NCBI GenBank assembly: GCA_950097015.1
Contig: CATNEN010000001.1
Location: 2,814,001 to 2,878,000 of the forward strand
Length of the DNA stretch: 64,000 nt
Reading direction: 5' to 3'
From: Macrostomum hystrix
Taxonomy: Eukaryota > Platyhelminthes > Macrostomidae
Below the pieces are notes generated by a model. That model was not told the origin of the DNA. It made no database searches and saw only the letters and a list, made by a program, of their open reading frames with translations. Positions 1-10,215 of the stretch are shown here, piece after piece (the first letter of the stretch is position 1; the number at the start of each line of letters is the position of its first letter). The position numbers were made by a program, and so were the translations under genes.

Positions 1-180
1 TTGTTCCCACTGCGATTGCTCCCAGTATGGGCGCTGAATCTCCCTCGCCCTGACTCTATTGGCTAAACAACCCGCTGAAACCCGAAGTTTTAGATTTAGA
101 ATAGATTGAATTGCATAATTATCATACTCTCTGGCGGTTGCCACTACAAATTCTCCTAATTTCACTGTCCTAACTTTCAG

Positions 181-523
181 AGGTGATCTGTCGCAGTCGA
201 GCACCCTGCCGGCCCTGCGAACTGCCGCCGGAAGCGAGGCGCCGATCCGAGTTACATTTGCCATTCGTAAGTTGAAAACCCTTTTTTGTGAACAATGTAC
301 TCATCCTAGCCACCATTTGAACCCACGACTAGGCAGCTCATCCATTAGAGTCCCTTACAAAAGCAAAACTGCCCCCCCTTCCGCAGACATCGACCTGCCA
401 CTGGGCCGCGAGGCCGCACTGGGTGCCATTGCGTTTGGCGTTTTGAGGGGCCCGGTCGGTTGTGCCCTCTGCGTCGGCCTGGCCGCCGCTGCCTTGGCCA
501 TGGCCGCCTTGCCCTTTTTCTAA
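181..523 (+). CDS. Antisense spliced gene of family A, last two exons (copy 1)
   Basis: Exon 181-266 follows an acceptor ending TTTCAG and precedes a GTAAGT donor at 267. The intron is 267-386, and exon 387-523 follows CCGCAG and ends in TAA. Read across the junction, the frame gives a short polar part ending APIRVTFAI, then GREAALGAIAFG and a hydrophobic Ala/Leu-rich C-terminus ending LPFF. The copy at 39451-39789 has the same intron phases and aligned residues (GREA.L.AI..G..RGP.G.AL), so the reading frame has been preserved while bases diverged. This argues for a real gene. The tail could be a membrane anchor. It lies antisense to gag, as the extra antisense ORFs of some Ty3/gypsy plant elements do. 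Upstream exons would lie left of the window, and no start codon is visible. Function unknown. Confidence 0.55.
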
Positions 524-1544
524 GCTCGCCCATTAGGGCGCGATGAACTCTTCTTCCTATTTTTTGCATGTCTTATCGATGCTGTCGTTACACAATTAAA
601 CAGCCTATTGTGGAAAGAGCACGGACTGCTTACGATCTTGCCTAATGATTTTGGCTAATGATTAACTTATTGCTGTCCCTTTGTTGAAATTATTTTCAAT
701 TTATGTGGCTCAACTTTACGGCCGCCCAGCGACAAAAAGTAACAAAATTTATTCTGACTGCTAATCTCCATTTGCAGTAGGCCTAGGCTCCCAATTTGAA
801 CAATCTATGCCGGAACCCCTACTCAGGTGCCCACCACGAACAAAGCTAGCAAACAAGTCCCCATGAAATGTGATTTTTTTATTCCCAGAGGATAAAAAGC
901 CCATTGTTCAAAATCTGCGGCACGTGGAAATAAACAGATCGTCTCCCACAGATTTCAGCTAGGTGACCCTGTCGGCCTCTTGATTTACTACCGCCCACTT
1001 CTAATCAAACATTGAATTCCCACATGCAGCATACCACCCCGCTCACTTTGGCGGGTTGGTCGGCCTCTAAGATAGAATTCCCTCCTAAGATAGAAGCCGA
1101 CATAAGCTAACTCCCGAAAACCATGCAAAAACGAGAGATAACAAGTGCCATTCATGAAGCAGTGCAAATAAGGTTATAAGTATTTAAGAAACAGAAGGTG
1201 CAAACCCTAATATGCTGCAGTTATCGAACAATCTCATGCGAAAACTTACGAGGGGAATTTCACCCCACTAAATATGTTTTTGTGATTTGGGCTAGATTAT
1301 AATAATTTTTAAGTGGATTTTTGGCGCCAAGATGGCTTCAGATGAAAAAGGAAAACACAACGATGCGAGGAAGAAAGTGCTCGGTGCGAATTGTTACTAA
1401 AAGGAGTTAGGGGGGGGCAGGGATGAAAAGGGATGGAGGGCAAGGGAAATGGAAGGCACGGGAGAAAGTCCAGTGCGTAGGAGTCCTACTGTTGCTGTCC
1501 GCGGACACCCTTTCTTTGCCCAAGCCTTGAGCCTTCCTACCCAC
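524..1544 (-). other. Non-coding 3' part of family A internal region
   Basis: No gene is visible. Homology to copy 2 starts around 750-930 and continues to ORF3. There is a hairpin-forming run at about 1034-1060 (CCACCCCGCT, short loop, GGCGGGTTGG) and a palindrome TTGGCGCCAA at 1321-1330. Both recur in copy 2. Confidence 0.5.
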
Positions 1545-2168
1545 CTACTCTTCCTTAATGGCCGTGCTCTCTGCTAACACCCCGCTTCCGTATTCCTCTT
1601 CCACCTGTCTCACCATTTGGCCCAGCGTGTAGTCCCCTGGCGGTGTCTCCTCGGCGGGGCCGTCCTCGGACAACTCGCGCCACCAGGGTGCGTGGCCCGG
1701 GCCAGGCACCATCCGTAGGGCATTCTCGTCGCCTCCTACCATCCGCACCACCAGCTGATGTTCCAGCACCGCTTCGCCGGGAATCCGCGCGGCCTGCAGC
1801 CATGAAACGAGCTACCTTGGCACCGACATGGCCCAGTCCGCAGGCGGACTGTAGGCAGGCCACCGCAGGTTCCACGGCAGCGTAGCCTCATCTTCTTTCG
1901 GCGGGAGGGGGTCTCGTTCCTCGCACCACGCTTGTGCCAGCCACCGGTCTTCGGCCACCCGGCATGCGAGGGCGAGATCCACGCCGGCGTGGGCTGCGCG
2001 ACCCAGGGTGGGGAGCAACCACAGGCGGATTACGAGCCATGTTCTTTTACAGGCCAGCTCCCGCCGATAGTCAGTCGCAGCCGCTTCCATCCACCAGGCT
2101 ACTACGGCTCCCATACCGGCCATTGCTACGAGACGTGAAATAAACTCTCTGCTCTTCGAATCTGCCAT
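1545..2168 (-). pseudogene. Family A ORF3, copy 1, broken by a stop
   Basis: This is the counterpart of the ORF at 43410-44042. Here the ATG at 2168 opens a protein of about 200 residues beginning MADSKSRE. A TAG at 1812-1814 stands where copy 2 has a GAG codon, and the same frame resumes through 1545. The protein is Trp- and Glu-rich, with WWMEAAATDY near the N-terminus and several Pro-Pro and acidic stretches. I recognise no domain. It lies about 150 bp downstream of the protease, in the place where pol would normally continue. It may be an element-specific accessory protein or a degraded pol remnant; the lack of RT motifs speaks against the latter. Confidence 0.5.
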
Positions 2169-2315
2169 TCCTCACCCTCGCCTAAACCTAAATAAGAAAA
2201 GAAAGGGGGGGAAGAAAGAGGAAAAGAGGGGGGTGGGGTATTCTGCCTTGGCAAACCAGGACCTAGTGGGCAGACTTCCGCCTGAGCGAGAACGGGAGAA
2301 ATTGGCGATAAATGA

Positions 2316-2696
2316 TTAATTGGCGCGAGTCAAAGTCGAGGATGGCATGATGATGAGCCAACCAGGAGGCGCCGAAGAGGGGAGAGCAGTCGCCCTCGAA
2401 CACCAGGAACAGCGTGTCCAGTGCTTCGGCGCCAACCTGTAATTTGACCTTGACTTGCGCCCATACAATAATAGGGGTGCCTTTATACGCAAATAGGGAA
2501 AATTGGGGGGTTCAAATTGATAGTGATGGAAAATTGATGAAAGCGAGTCCGGGATCACATTAACCATAGACCCCGTGTCGATGAGGAGGTCTAGGGGCGC
2601 CCCTTTCACCTCCAAGGCGATCCACACCTCACTAAGCTGCTCAGAGCGATTGGGGCGGGTTCGCACTCGGGTGGGGACTCGGCCGAGTGAGTTCAC
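2316..2696 (-). pseudogene. Retropepsin-like aspartic protease, family A copy 1, frameshifted
   Basis: Aspartic protease of a retroelement polyprotein. The catalytic motif LLIDTGSMVNVIPDS is intact. About 25 residues after it, near position 2490, the frame is lost compared with copy 2, where the reading continues into an LLGASWLAHH motif. The ORF overlaps the end of gag in another frame, so expression in an intact element would need ribosomal frameshifting or a similar device. Copy 1 cannot make a full protease. Family assignment is secure from the DTG motif and its position after gag; activity is not. Confidence 0.7.
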
Positions 2697-3769
2697 TCGG
2701 ACTTCTCGGGAGGCGGGGGCAGTGGGGGCCGCGGCTCCGACATTCGGGCCGCCTGCGGCGCATCCGGGGAGTCGTTCCGCCTCCAGTTGGCGGCCCTGCT
2801 GCCGTTTCCCGCATCGCCGTTGTGATGCATCCCCCTGGCTTCCCGCGACCGGCCATTCCTGGAGTGCCAGTAGTGCCCATTCGGGTGCGGGCAGGAGGGG
2901 AGGGTGGCGATTGGGGCTGGGCCGCGCAGCTGCCGCGATACTTCCGCCAGCTGCTGCGTCACCTTGGAGAGTTCCTGCATCATCAGGAGCTGCAGCTCTT
3001 GTTGACCGGGGCCCGCAGTACTGGGCTCCCCTTCCTCATCCAAGGCGCGGATCTGGCGCACCCGCCGCCTAGGGTCGCGTTCAGCCGCCATCTCGTAAGC
3101 CTGGGTCGCAGCGCGCAATTCGGCGGCTGCTTCCTCAGCAGTGGCGAATTCAATCCGCATCACCGGTGCCAGCACCTCCTGTGGCGCCTGGATGCCTTCC
3201 ATAAAGGTGGTCAGCAAAGCCTGCTCAAACGGCTCTCCACGGCCGGTGGGGTTAGTCTGCAAGGCCGTGGCACGCACACATGCGGCGAAGGACGCGTAAG
3301 TCTCTTCGCGACCCTGCTTCAGATTGCGCCCGTTGAGGAGTCGGGCGTAGGGGGTGCAAGCACCACTGAGTGCTTCTGTTAAGTCTTGCACGAAGCGTGC
3401 GTAAGTGGCGCGGCGGGGCAGGGCCATGGCCTGCGTGAGGGGCTCCCCTCCCAAATGGGCCAGAAGGGTGAGGATCTTCTCCTCCTCCGCCTCCACTCCC
3501 TCAGCTTCAAGCTTCAAGTTGAACCGGCGCAACCAGCGCGGGAGTGAGTCCTTCAGGGACTCAAAAGGTTCAACGGCCACCTTAATTCGGTGGTTTCGGG
3601 GGCGGCGCACTTTGAGGCGCTCCAGCAAGGAGGCTAGGCGCTCGACAGGGTCAGCATGTTGAGCTGCCGCAGCCGCTGGGGGTTCGGCGCGCGCCGCAGC
3701 TGCGGCGCGGCCTCTAGGTGGGCGGCCAGTTCCGACCGCCTCCACCACCTCATCCTCCTGGTCGGACAT
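2693..3769 (-). CDS. Gag-like protein, family A copy 1
   Basis: Uninterrupted minus-strand ORF from the ATG at 3769 (MSDQEDEVVE), about 358 residues. An acidic start is followed by an Arg/Ala-rich linker, then a helical region with LPRWLRRFNLKLEAEG and ILTLLAHLGGEPLTQAM. That pattern fits the retrotransposon gag (capsid) fold, where a conserved W and a LL..LGG..A motif are usual. C-terminally there is a CPHPNGHYWH stretch with Cys and His residues, but no complete CCHC knuckle, and a Pro-rich tail. The start at 3769 is preferred because copy 2 begins at the same residue. The C-terminal frame differs from copy 2 by an indel. Confidence 0.7.
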   Translation of the reverse strand: MSDQEDEVVEAVGTGRPPRGRAAAAARAEPPAAAAAQHADPVERLASLLERLKVRRPRNHRIKVAVEPFESLKDSLPRWLRRFNLKLEAEGVEAEEEKILTLLAHLGGEPLTQAMALPRRATYARFVQDLTEALSGACTPYARLLNGRNLKQGREETYASFAACVRATALQTNPTGRGEPFEQALLTTFMEGIQAPQEVLAPVMRIEFATAEEAAAELRAATQAYEMAAERDPRRRVRQIRALDEEGEPSTAGPGQQELQLLMMQELSKVTQQLAEVSRQLRGPAPIATLPSCPHPNGHYWHSRNGRSREARGMHHNGDAGNGSRAANWRRNDSPDAPQAARMSEPRPPLPPPPEKSE

Positions 3770-3826
3770 GTTTTCGGCCAAAAGAGGGAATGAGGATTTT
3801 GCAAATTGAAGGGGGGGTATTCGCTA

Positions 3827-3928
3827 CTGCAACAATGGGGGAGAGAAGGGTGGGGGTTGAGCAGTGCTCTGCGCACGACCAGGGGCCGTGGGAAATAGAT
3901 AAAGAAAAAGGGGGCCCGGCTGACTTAC
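3827..3928 (-). other. Candidate intron in the family A 5' leader, copy 1
   Basis: Read on the minus strand, a consensus donor (GAC/GTAAGT) starts at 3928. A pyrimidine tract and TTGTTGCAG acceptor end at 3827, about 60 bp before the gag ATG. Both sites and the spacing (102 bp) are kept in copy 2 (45712-45816). Splicing is inferred. Confidence 0.4.
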
Positions 3929-5150
3929 GTCACCCGACCTAGAAAATGATCAAGGAGAAACCCCGGCCTAATAAATAATCACTGCGATGCAGTGGCCGAT
4001 AAGCGAACAAAAGAAAAGAATGGGGGAGAGAAAAGGGTCTGGGGCCCTGGCTAGCTTTTGCTTCCAGCCTTGGCTACGGACAACTGCTTGCGCGCACTCA
4101 AGTTTGGGACATAGAAGTCTAGGTTTTAACTTAGCACTCATTCTGCAACCCTATAGCGGACTGTTACACTATAGGTACGGCGGGGCCAGCACCACCACAA
4201 GCCTGCGCCTGCAGCAGCCTGCCACCCTACCTTTGGAAAGCACACGCCTCGATAAGATACTCAGAGAAAAGATAATCCCCGACTCGCTCAGGGAGTCATC
4301 GATTCCCGGCTGCATTGCCGGGGGCTCCCCTCGCGATTTACGAGACCGTGAAACCCAGGATTCATGTGCCTGGAACCTCGCTCGGATAGGAGTCCATAGG
4401 GGCAAAGCCCGGTTACTGCATTTAGACCATCCCTCAAAGAATCTCTTAGAAAGACGTGCCGACCGAATTCTAGCCTATCCTTAAGGTCGGCAGCTTCGGG
4501 AAGCGGGCACGGGTGCCGTTAGACCCCCTCAAAGTCCCACTCCCCTAACTGTTCCCCACCTAAGTTAGACTTACTCAAAGCTACGTGGCACCTTCAGAAT
4601 CAGGTACATGCAAGCGGGCCATCCGTGACGCCCAAGGCAAAGATAATCCCCGAATTCGCTAAGAGGGCCCTTCCCGGATGGGTTGCCGGGGGCTCACCCC
4701 CGCGATTTACGAGACTGGGAAGCCCAGGGTGAATACACCCGGGATCTCGCTCGGATAGGAGTCCGTGGCTAAGCCCGGTTACTGCATTTAGACCACCCCC
4801 GCCCAAAACAATCACGCAGGAAAAACCCAGCAGACAGTCCCCAACTCCTGCAGTAGCCACATAACCCGAAGACACTCTAGCATGAAGTCCGCTCACACAG
4901 CCTACTCATAGTAGAAAGTCACTAATCAGAATTTTAAAAATTCTAACAAGAGCTAAATTAAATTAAAATCAAGTTGCGACTGTTCGAAAATTAAATGACA
5001 GCCACTAGAACTGAGATTCACTCTTTAGAGATAAGATTTAGGCATACGGAAAATGAAATCTAGAAGGAGCCCTTTCGGCTAGCTACCACAGAAATCTGCG
5101 GCGCTAAACTAACAATTGAAATTTTCAAGTTCGTTTCGCGCCCTTTCAAA
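3929..5150 (-). other. Long 5' leader of family A, with internal duplication
   Basis: No ORF of note. A module of about 110 bp containing CCCGGCTGCATTGCCGGG (6-bp stem) and then CGCGATTTACGAGAC occurs near 4299-4400. A diverged version occurs near 4671-4780. Copy 2 has the same two modules. The position between primer site and gag fits an untranslated leader that may carry packaging or dimerisation structures; that role is inference. Confidence 0.45.
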
Positions 5151-5168
5151 ATCCCACCGCTGCCACCA
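5151..5168 (-). promoter_or_regulatory. Primer-binding-like site
   Basis: Two bases inside the LTR edge, the minus strand reads TGGTGGCAGCGGTGGGAT. This is the expected place for a tRNA primer site, and it begins with TGG as a site matching a tRNA CCA end should. It sets the minus-strand polarity of the element. The tRNA was not identified. Confidence 0.55.
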
Positions 5169-5170
5169 TT

Positions 5171-7496
5171 TGAAATGGATTAGGTGTTTGCAAGCGCTGA
5201 CCTGCCCTCGTGAGAGAAGACTCCTAAGGCGGGCGATAGAGTCGACTTAAATATCCGCCTAGCTACACGCGGGATGCCGCGGAGAGAGAGGAGATGAAGG
5301 AAGAGAGAGAGAAGGAGGTTCAGCGGATGCAGGGAGTGGTCCTATCGGCCTCAGGCTGGCCAGTCCCACTCGTCCCATAGGCCACAGGCGTGACAGCCGT
5401 GCCTACCCCAAGCAATGCTCGAAACCGGCTAAAAGTCTAAGAAGAGGGTCGGACTGTCCGGAATCGGACAGGGCAGGGCTAACTAGTCTACTGCCATCAG
5501 TAGCATGTAAGTAACTGACTCCTAACCTTGGTAGCGGTGGTCGAAACGGCCCAGGCTCTTGTCACAGAAATGCGGAAAGGCTATTGGCAAAGCGGAAAAT
5601 GATCTCAGGTAGCGCCACCACCCAATGCGCCTACGTTGCCACCGCAGACATTTGGGAACTTGGGTCCCCGGAGTACACAGCTCCTAGTTTATCACGCAGA
5701 TCTAGACAAGCTGAAAAATAGGGCATTCTGCAACTTCCGTTTTAGACTGGGGTGAGAGCCCCAGAATGGATCGAGACACGCCTCAAAAGGGGATTCCTGA
5801 ATTCGCGCTACAGGGGTCTAGAAAGGTGGTACTCAGAACTCGAATGAAAATCCATAGCCGGAATCCTACTCATGAAACATCAGGCACATTCTTTACATTA
5901 GACTGCAGCCTACACATTAGGTAACTAACAAATCCGAATCTGTGTGAGATGAGGAAATCAGAGGCTGGAGAGATTAAGCAGAACACTGGCTGAGTGATTA
6001 CGCAAGCGCAAGATTATTAGATCATCACTCTCGCTCCCGTGGCCGCAGTTGCGAGAGGGGGATAGGGGAAAACTCCATTGGAAAGGGAGTTCGACACGTA
6101 CACCTTGAACCCGCCCGAGAGGAAGAAGGAAAGCCGGCAAAGGATTCCCCCGACCTCCTAGGAAGAAATGCACGTCCTACACTCCGCATTTTGCTCGCGA
6201 ACCCCTAGCTCCTTATTACTCTTATGCGCGCTTACAGTTGCCTTCCTGCCGCAGCCTTCGGCTCGGCATCACCAGAACCCGCCCCCCTATGCGATTAGCC
6301 ACTCATGATAGAGGGCTGTCTAACGATAAAATAAAGGTGAAAAAGAGGCATAGTAAAATAATTAGGTTGATGTTAAAAATTAGCCCAATAAGTTTAAGGT
6401 GCTTTAGATTAGACGGTTTATTAGGCTGAAAACTTCCCTAACTTCCCTCCCACTAAGTGCCGCCTAACTAAAAGTAAATTGTCCCTTAGGATTAACAATA
6501 ACAAACCGCTGCGCGGATTACTTAGCTGAACCTCGCTTGGCAGCGTGCTGCAGTCCCGTTGTTCTCGGGGAGAAAGGATGGGCAAAACAGTAAGGCAGAG
6601 AAAGGAGGCTTCTGCGAGTTGGCAGGGGCCAACACACTGGGAGCTCAGAGGCTCAATTTAGAGCTCACCTAAAGAGGTGGCTTGCGCTTAGGGAATGGGA
6701 ACAGGCAATCGGCCTGTACTATCTGCTCGGAGCTCAAGGCTCAAGGGTCTAAGCCCTACGTGGGTCCGGAATAGTGCTCTGGGTCCGGTGGGAGTCCGGC
6801 CCGGCAAGGAAGTAGGTCCGGGAAAGGAGAGGAAAGGTAGGTCTCCCGGAAAGGTTAGGTTCCTAGGGGCAGCGCAGCGCGCTTTCTTAAATAGTCCTGC
6901 AGCACGCCAACCCCGACATCCATCAAAATAACCCACATTCGCGCCAGCCTGTCAACGGGGAATCGAAGCGGCGATGGCCGCCCCGATTACCCAATGAACC
7001 GACGGCGGGAAACGACAGATGTTCTGCTCGAACAGCCGTCGGCAGTCGGCCAATGATTGTTACTCCGCCAGGACAATGGGAAGCGCAGGCGCCGACCTGC
7101 CTACAGTGACATTTACATGTATCTAAAGGAGGGAGGTCATAAAGTCGAGCTGGGCTCGAATACTGTAAAGAAGTGGGGACACGAAGAATTAATGATCACT
7201 CATAATGCCCGAGTGATTCCCAATATCTGATCGCGGTTTGGAGGGGAATTATGACCTAAACTATTCATACAATAAAGCTGTGGCCGCGATCAGTCATTCC
7301 TACAGGGGTCTAGACAGATCCAGGGAGAGGGGATTCGACGGCTACTTAATTCACCGCCGCCCCAAACCCGGCCCTAAGATTAATGATCGTGTTTGCGGCC
7401 AGCTGCTATGAGGGTCGCAATTATTAGGTACTTAAAAATTTGAAAAATTATGCTGGCTCACACTCCCACTCGATTCCCGCAGCACACTCCACATCA
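5171..7496 (-). repeat. Family A long terminal repeat, LTR1
   Basis: About 2.33 kb. On the plus strand it starts TGAAATGG and ends CACATCA, so the minus strand reads TGATGTGG...CATTTCA with TG/CA ends. Related copies are at 27295-29586, 36715-39071, 39957-42280 and 46912-47393. On the minus strand a TATTTAA box lies near 6893 and an AATAAA signal near 6415, both kept in other copies, giving a U3-R-U5 order consistent with minus-strand transcription. Small ORFs inside it are not conserved and are not genes. Confidence 0.8.
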
Positions 7497-7799
7497 TAAC
7501 TCATAATGCCCGAGTGATTCCCAATATCTGATCGCGGTTCGGAGGGGAATAATGACCTAAGCTAGCTCATACAATAAAGTTATGGCCGCGATCAGTCATT
7601 CCTACAGGGGGCTAAGACAGATCCAGGGAGAGAGGATTCGACGGCTACTTAATTCACCGCCGCCCCAAACCCGGCTCTAAGATTAATGATCTTGTTTGTG
7701 GCCAGCTGCTAGGTGGATCGCGATTATTGATTGCCTAAAAATTTGAAAAACTCCGCTGGCTCACATTCCCACTCGATTCCCGCAGCACACTCCACATCA
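7497..7799 (-). repeat. Second, partial LTR end abutting LTR1
   Basis: These 300 bp repeat the right end of LTR1 (about 7197-7496) with scattered differences and again end CACATCA. They resemble LTR3 at some diagnostic bases (for example GATCTTGTTTGTGGCC), so a fragment of a second LTR subtype or an unequal recombination product is likelier than a recent tandem copy. Confidence 0.7.
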
Positions 7800-8574
7800 C
7801 GACACAATCCATGTCAACACGGGCTACGATCAAGCTTCTAGAAGAGGACTTCGCCCACTTCGGCTACCCTCACGCCATAGTCACAGACAACGCAGCGACA
7901 TTCATGGCCGAAGAGTTTCAAGCATGGTGTCGCGAACACGGCATTGCGTACCTCACAGGAGCTCCGTACCATCCAGCAACAAACGGAACGGCCGAACGAC
8001 TGGTTCAGAGTTTCAAGAAAGCCCTAAAGAAATCTAGCCTGTCACCGGCCAGGGCGCTACAGAAATTCCTGATGCAGTACCGACGGACTCCTGCTGTCAA
8101 TGGCTACTCCCCGAGCGAACTCCTGAATGGTCGGCAGATCAGGACACAAATCGATACCCTAATGCCATCGCCGGCCCATCTCACCCAGGAACGCCAAGTC
8201 AAGCGCTACTATGGACCACGCCGCGAGAGAGAAAGCCGCTGGGTTCCGGCGGTGGTCACCAAGCCGCATGGCGGCCGCAGCTTAAATGTTAAGGTGGTCC
8301 CGAGCGGCCAGTCTGGCGACGGCACATTGAACAGCTTCAGCCGCGACACACGTCAGCAGAAGACAGCGATCCAGGATCGCTGCCCACTGAGCCTAATGAA
8401 GCGACTGGCCCCTCGATGCTACCGCCCTCCTCGGCGGTGACGCATCTGGGATCTCGACCTAGGCCTCCGGGTAGATGGGAACCGGAGCAAGTCCAGCATC
8501 TGCTGCCTTATGAACCGGCAAACCCTCGAGGGTCAATGAGACCGCGCAAGCCTATTGTAAGAATGGACATATGA
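7800..8574 (+). pseudogene. Ty3/gypsy-type integrase, C-terminal part
   Basis: Remnant of a retroelement pol polyprotein. The frame is already open at the LTR border (STRATIKLLEEDF). It contains the second catalytic Asp in IVTDNAATFMAEEF and the catalytic Glu in HPATNGTAERLVQSFKKAL, the D..E spacing of the integrase core. A C-terminal RESRWVPAVVTKP segment follows, typical of gypsy elements. The N-terminal zinc finger and first Asp are absent, cut off by the LTR insertion to the left. A one-base frameshift near 8310 ends the long ORF at 8440, while coding-like sequence continues in another frame to a stop at 8572-8574. The element is unrelated in orientation to family A. Confidence 0.8.
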
Positions 8575-8613
8575 ACGTTTTCTGTCAGCTGTACTCACAG
8601 CTTGGTGGGGAGG

Positions 8614-8937
8614 TGTTGAGACTGTTGTTGCTGTAATTCCCGGGAACTTACCAGAATTTTCTATTCTTTGTCGTAAGGCGTTAAGTCCATACTCTTTCCA
8701 GAATTTTCCCGCGAAGTCTATTTTACTAACTTTTTAGAAAGTTCTTCCCCGCGCCTTTGGGCCAATAAATAAAGGCCCCGACCTCTGCACTCATGCGTAA
8801 TTTGTACGACTATTTGATATAATATATCAAATATACACTCCTATTCGTTTACCTGCCGAGTGCCGCCTATCGGTTTGTTTTCCTTGTTATTCTAACAAAT
8901 CGGAATCTCTGTTGCGTCAGTCATTTAAGATACAACA
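8614..8937 (+). repeat. 3' LTR of the gypsy-like element
   Basis: 324 bp with inverted ends TGTTG...CAACA, directly preceded by a purine-rich tract (TTGGTGGGGAGG) and placed just after the integrase stop. An AATAAA occurs near 8764. A strong palindrome, TTTGATATAATATATCAAA, lies at about 8813-8831. The 5' LTR is not in the window. Confidence 0.75.
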
Positions 8938-9660
8938 GTTACAATGCTGACGCCCTGTCGTGTTAAATAAGTGTACAATCGAGTTTTCCATTGTTTGTTT
9001 AACATTTTTCCTAGGTTGCTAGTAACATGGTAAATCTTTCATTTGTTTGCAGAACCTGCTATTTGAAATAGTTTCATTAAATTTAGCAATAAATAGCACA
9101 ACATGTTTTGGATGCCGACACCACACATATTACATATATATATATTAAAAATATTAAATTTTCGGTGGGACTTAATTTGTCAGTTCATTTTGGATATGCC
9201 CACCTGTGGCATAGGCTGTACCCAGACAGGCAACACTTTGGCAACTTCCTGTACTGGGTGAGCCACTACTACCCTGCCTTAAGTGGCTCAAAAGACTCTG
9301 AAAACAATTAAACGAAAGAAACTGAAGGATAGCCAATTGACTAGGGCCTAATTGTAGAAATTATTTCATTTAACATACAATTTATTGGCATTAACAAGTA
9401 CATACGGTTAAAAACATTTCAGATCATTGAGAAACATTCACTCCTACTTTATATACATGGTCATAGCATACAAATTTGCAGATGTGCAGATGAACAGGAA
9501 CAGGTGGCAGACTAAATGGTAGTAGACAAAACAACTGTCAATCACTTGGGTACATATCTGCTACCAGATAGTAACTAGGCCTAAAACACTTCTCTATACA
9601 TAAGTGTGGTAGGCCTACAGATGAATAAAAGTGAAAATGCCTATGCAATTTCAATATAAT
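8938..9660. other. AT-rich DNA without recognisable gene
   Basis: A short TA microsatellite occurs near 9128-9146. Small ORFs have no coding character. Confidence 0.4.
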
Positions 9661-10215
9661 AATAATCAGAGGTAGGCCTAGGGGCCTCTCACATATTGAA
9701 TGATTTTTATAGTCAATTAAGGCTTGAGACAGAAAAACAGCAGATTTAGATTGAGTTTAAGAGTTCGAAAAATATTTAAACTAGCTTGTAAAAGTCTAAT
9801 GTAGCTAGAAAAAGAAAATAAATGTACTATGGATACACTGCTCGAAGCAATGCTTTGACTTAGTAATAAGAATAGCTTAGCGAAAAAAGATTTAGGATAA
9901 TATAAAAATACAACAGGTTTTCTATTACTATTACTTACCTAAAACGCCAAGGAAGAAGCTAAGCTAGGCCAAACCTATAGCCATACAAACACATGCCTTC
10001 TGAAGGCACCGGTTGTTGTTACTAAGTATGGGGTAAAACACTAGGTTTTTAAAGCCCTGTTCGCCGCACGTCAGCCGAAGCGCTTGCGCTCTGTCCTGTG
10101 CGCAAGTGTATATAGATGGAGGTTTGGGTTGGGGGCTGGAAAAATCAATATCACACACGCACACCCACACACCCACCCCCAAAAAATTGCAGACAGACGC
10201 ACGTGGTGGCTGAAC
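9661..10215. repeat. Dispersed repeat, copy 1
   Basis: About 550 bp, nearly identical to 58031-58575. It includes AGTGTATATAGATGGAGG and a CA-rich run (CACACACGCACACCC). No terminal repeats or ORF are recognised, so the class is open. Confidence 0.75.

Larger units (their letters stand above)
1..7496 (-). mobile_element. Family A LTR element, copy 1 (left part outside window or lost)
   Basis: The element reads right to left: LTR at 5171-7496, primer-binding-like site at 5151-5168, a leader of about 1.2 kb, gag, protease, ORF3, and a non-coding tail reaching about position 530. An opposite-strand spliced gene follows at 181-523. The same order of parts recurs at 39.1-47.4 kb, which shows that it is one repeated unit. 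No reverse transcriptase, RNase H or integrase motifs are visible on the minus strand between gag and the window edge. The LTR that should close the left end is not in the window. Class is inferred from the retropepsin, the gag-like protein and the LTR structure; Ty3/gypsy-like is most likely but unproven. Confidence 0.75.

Noticed and set aside
181-523. Envelope gene of an endogenous retrovirus
   Set aside because: A hydrophobic tail alone is not evidence; it is antisense to gag, short, and lacks a fusion peptide, Cys motif or furin-like site.
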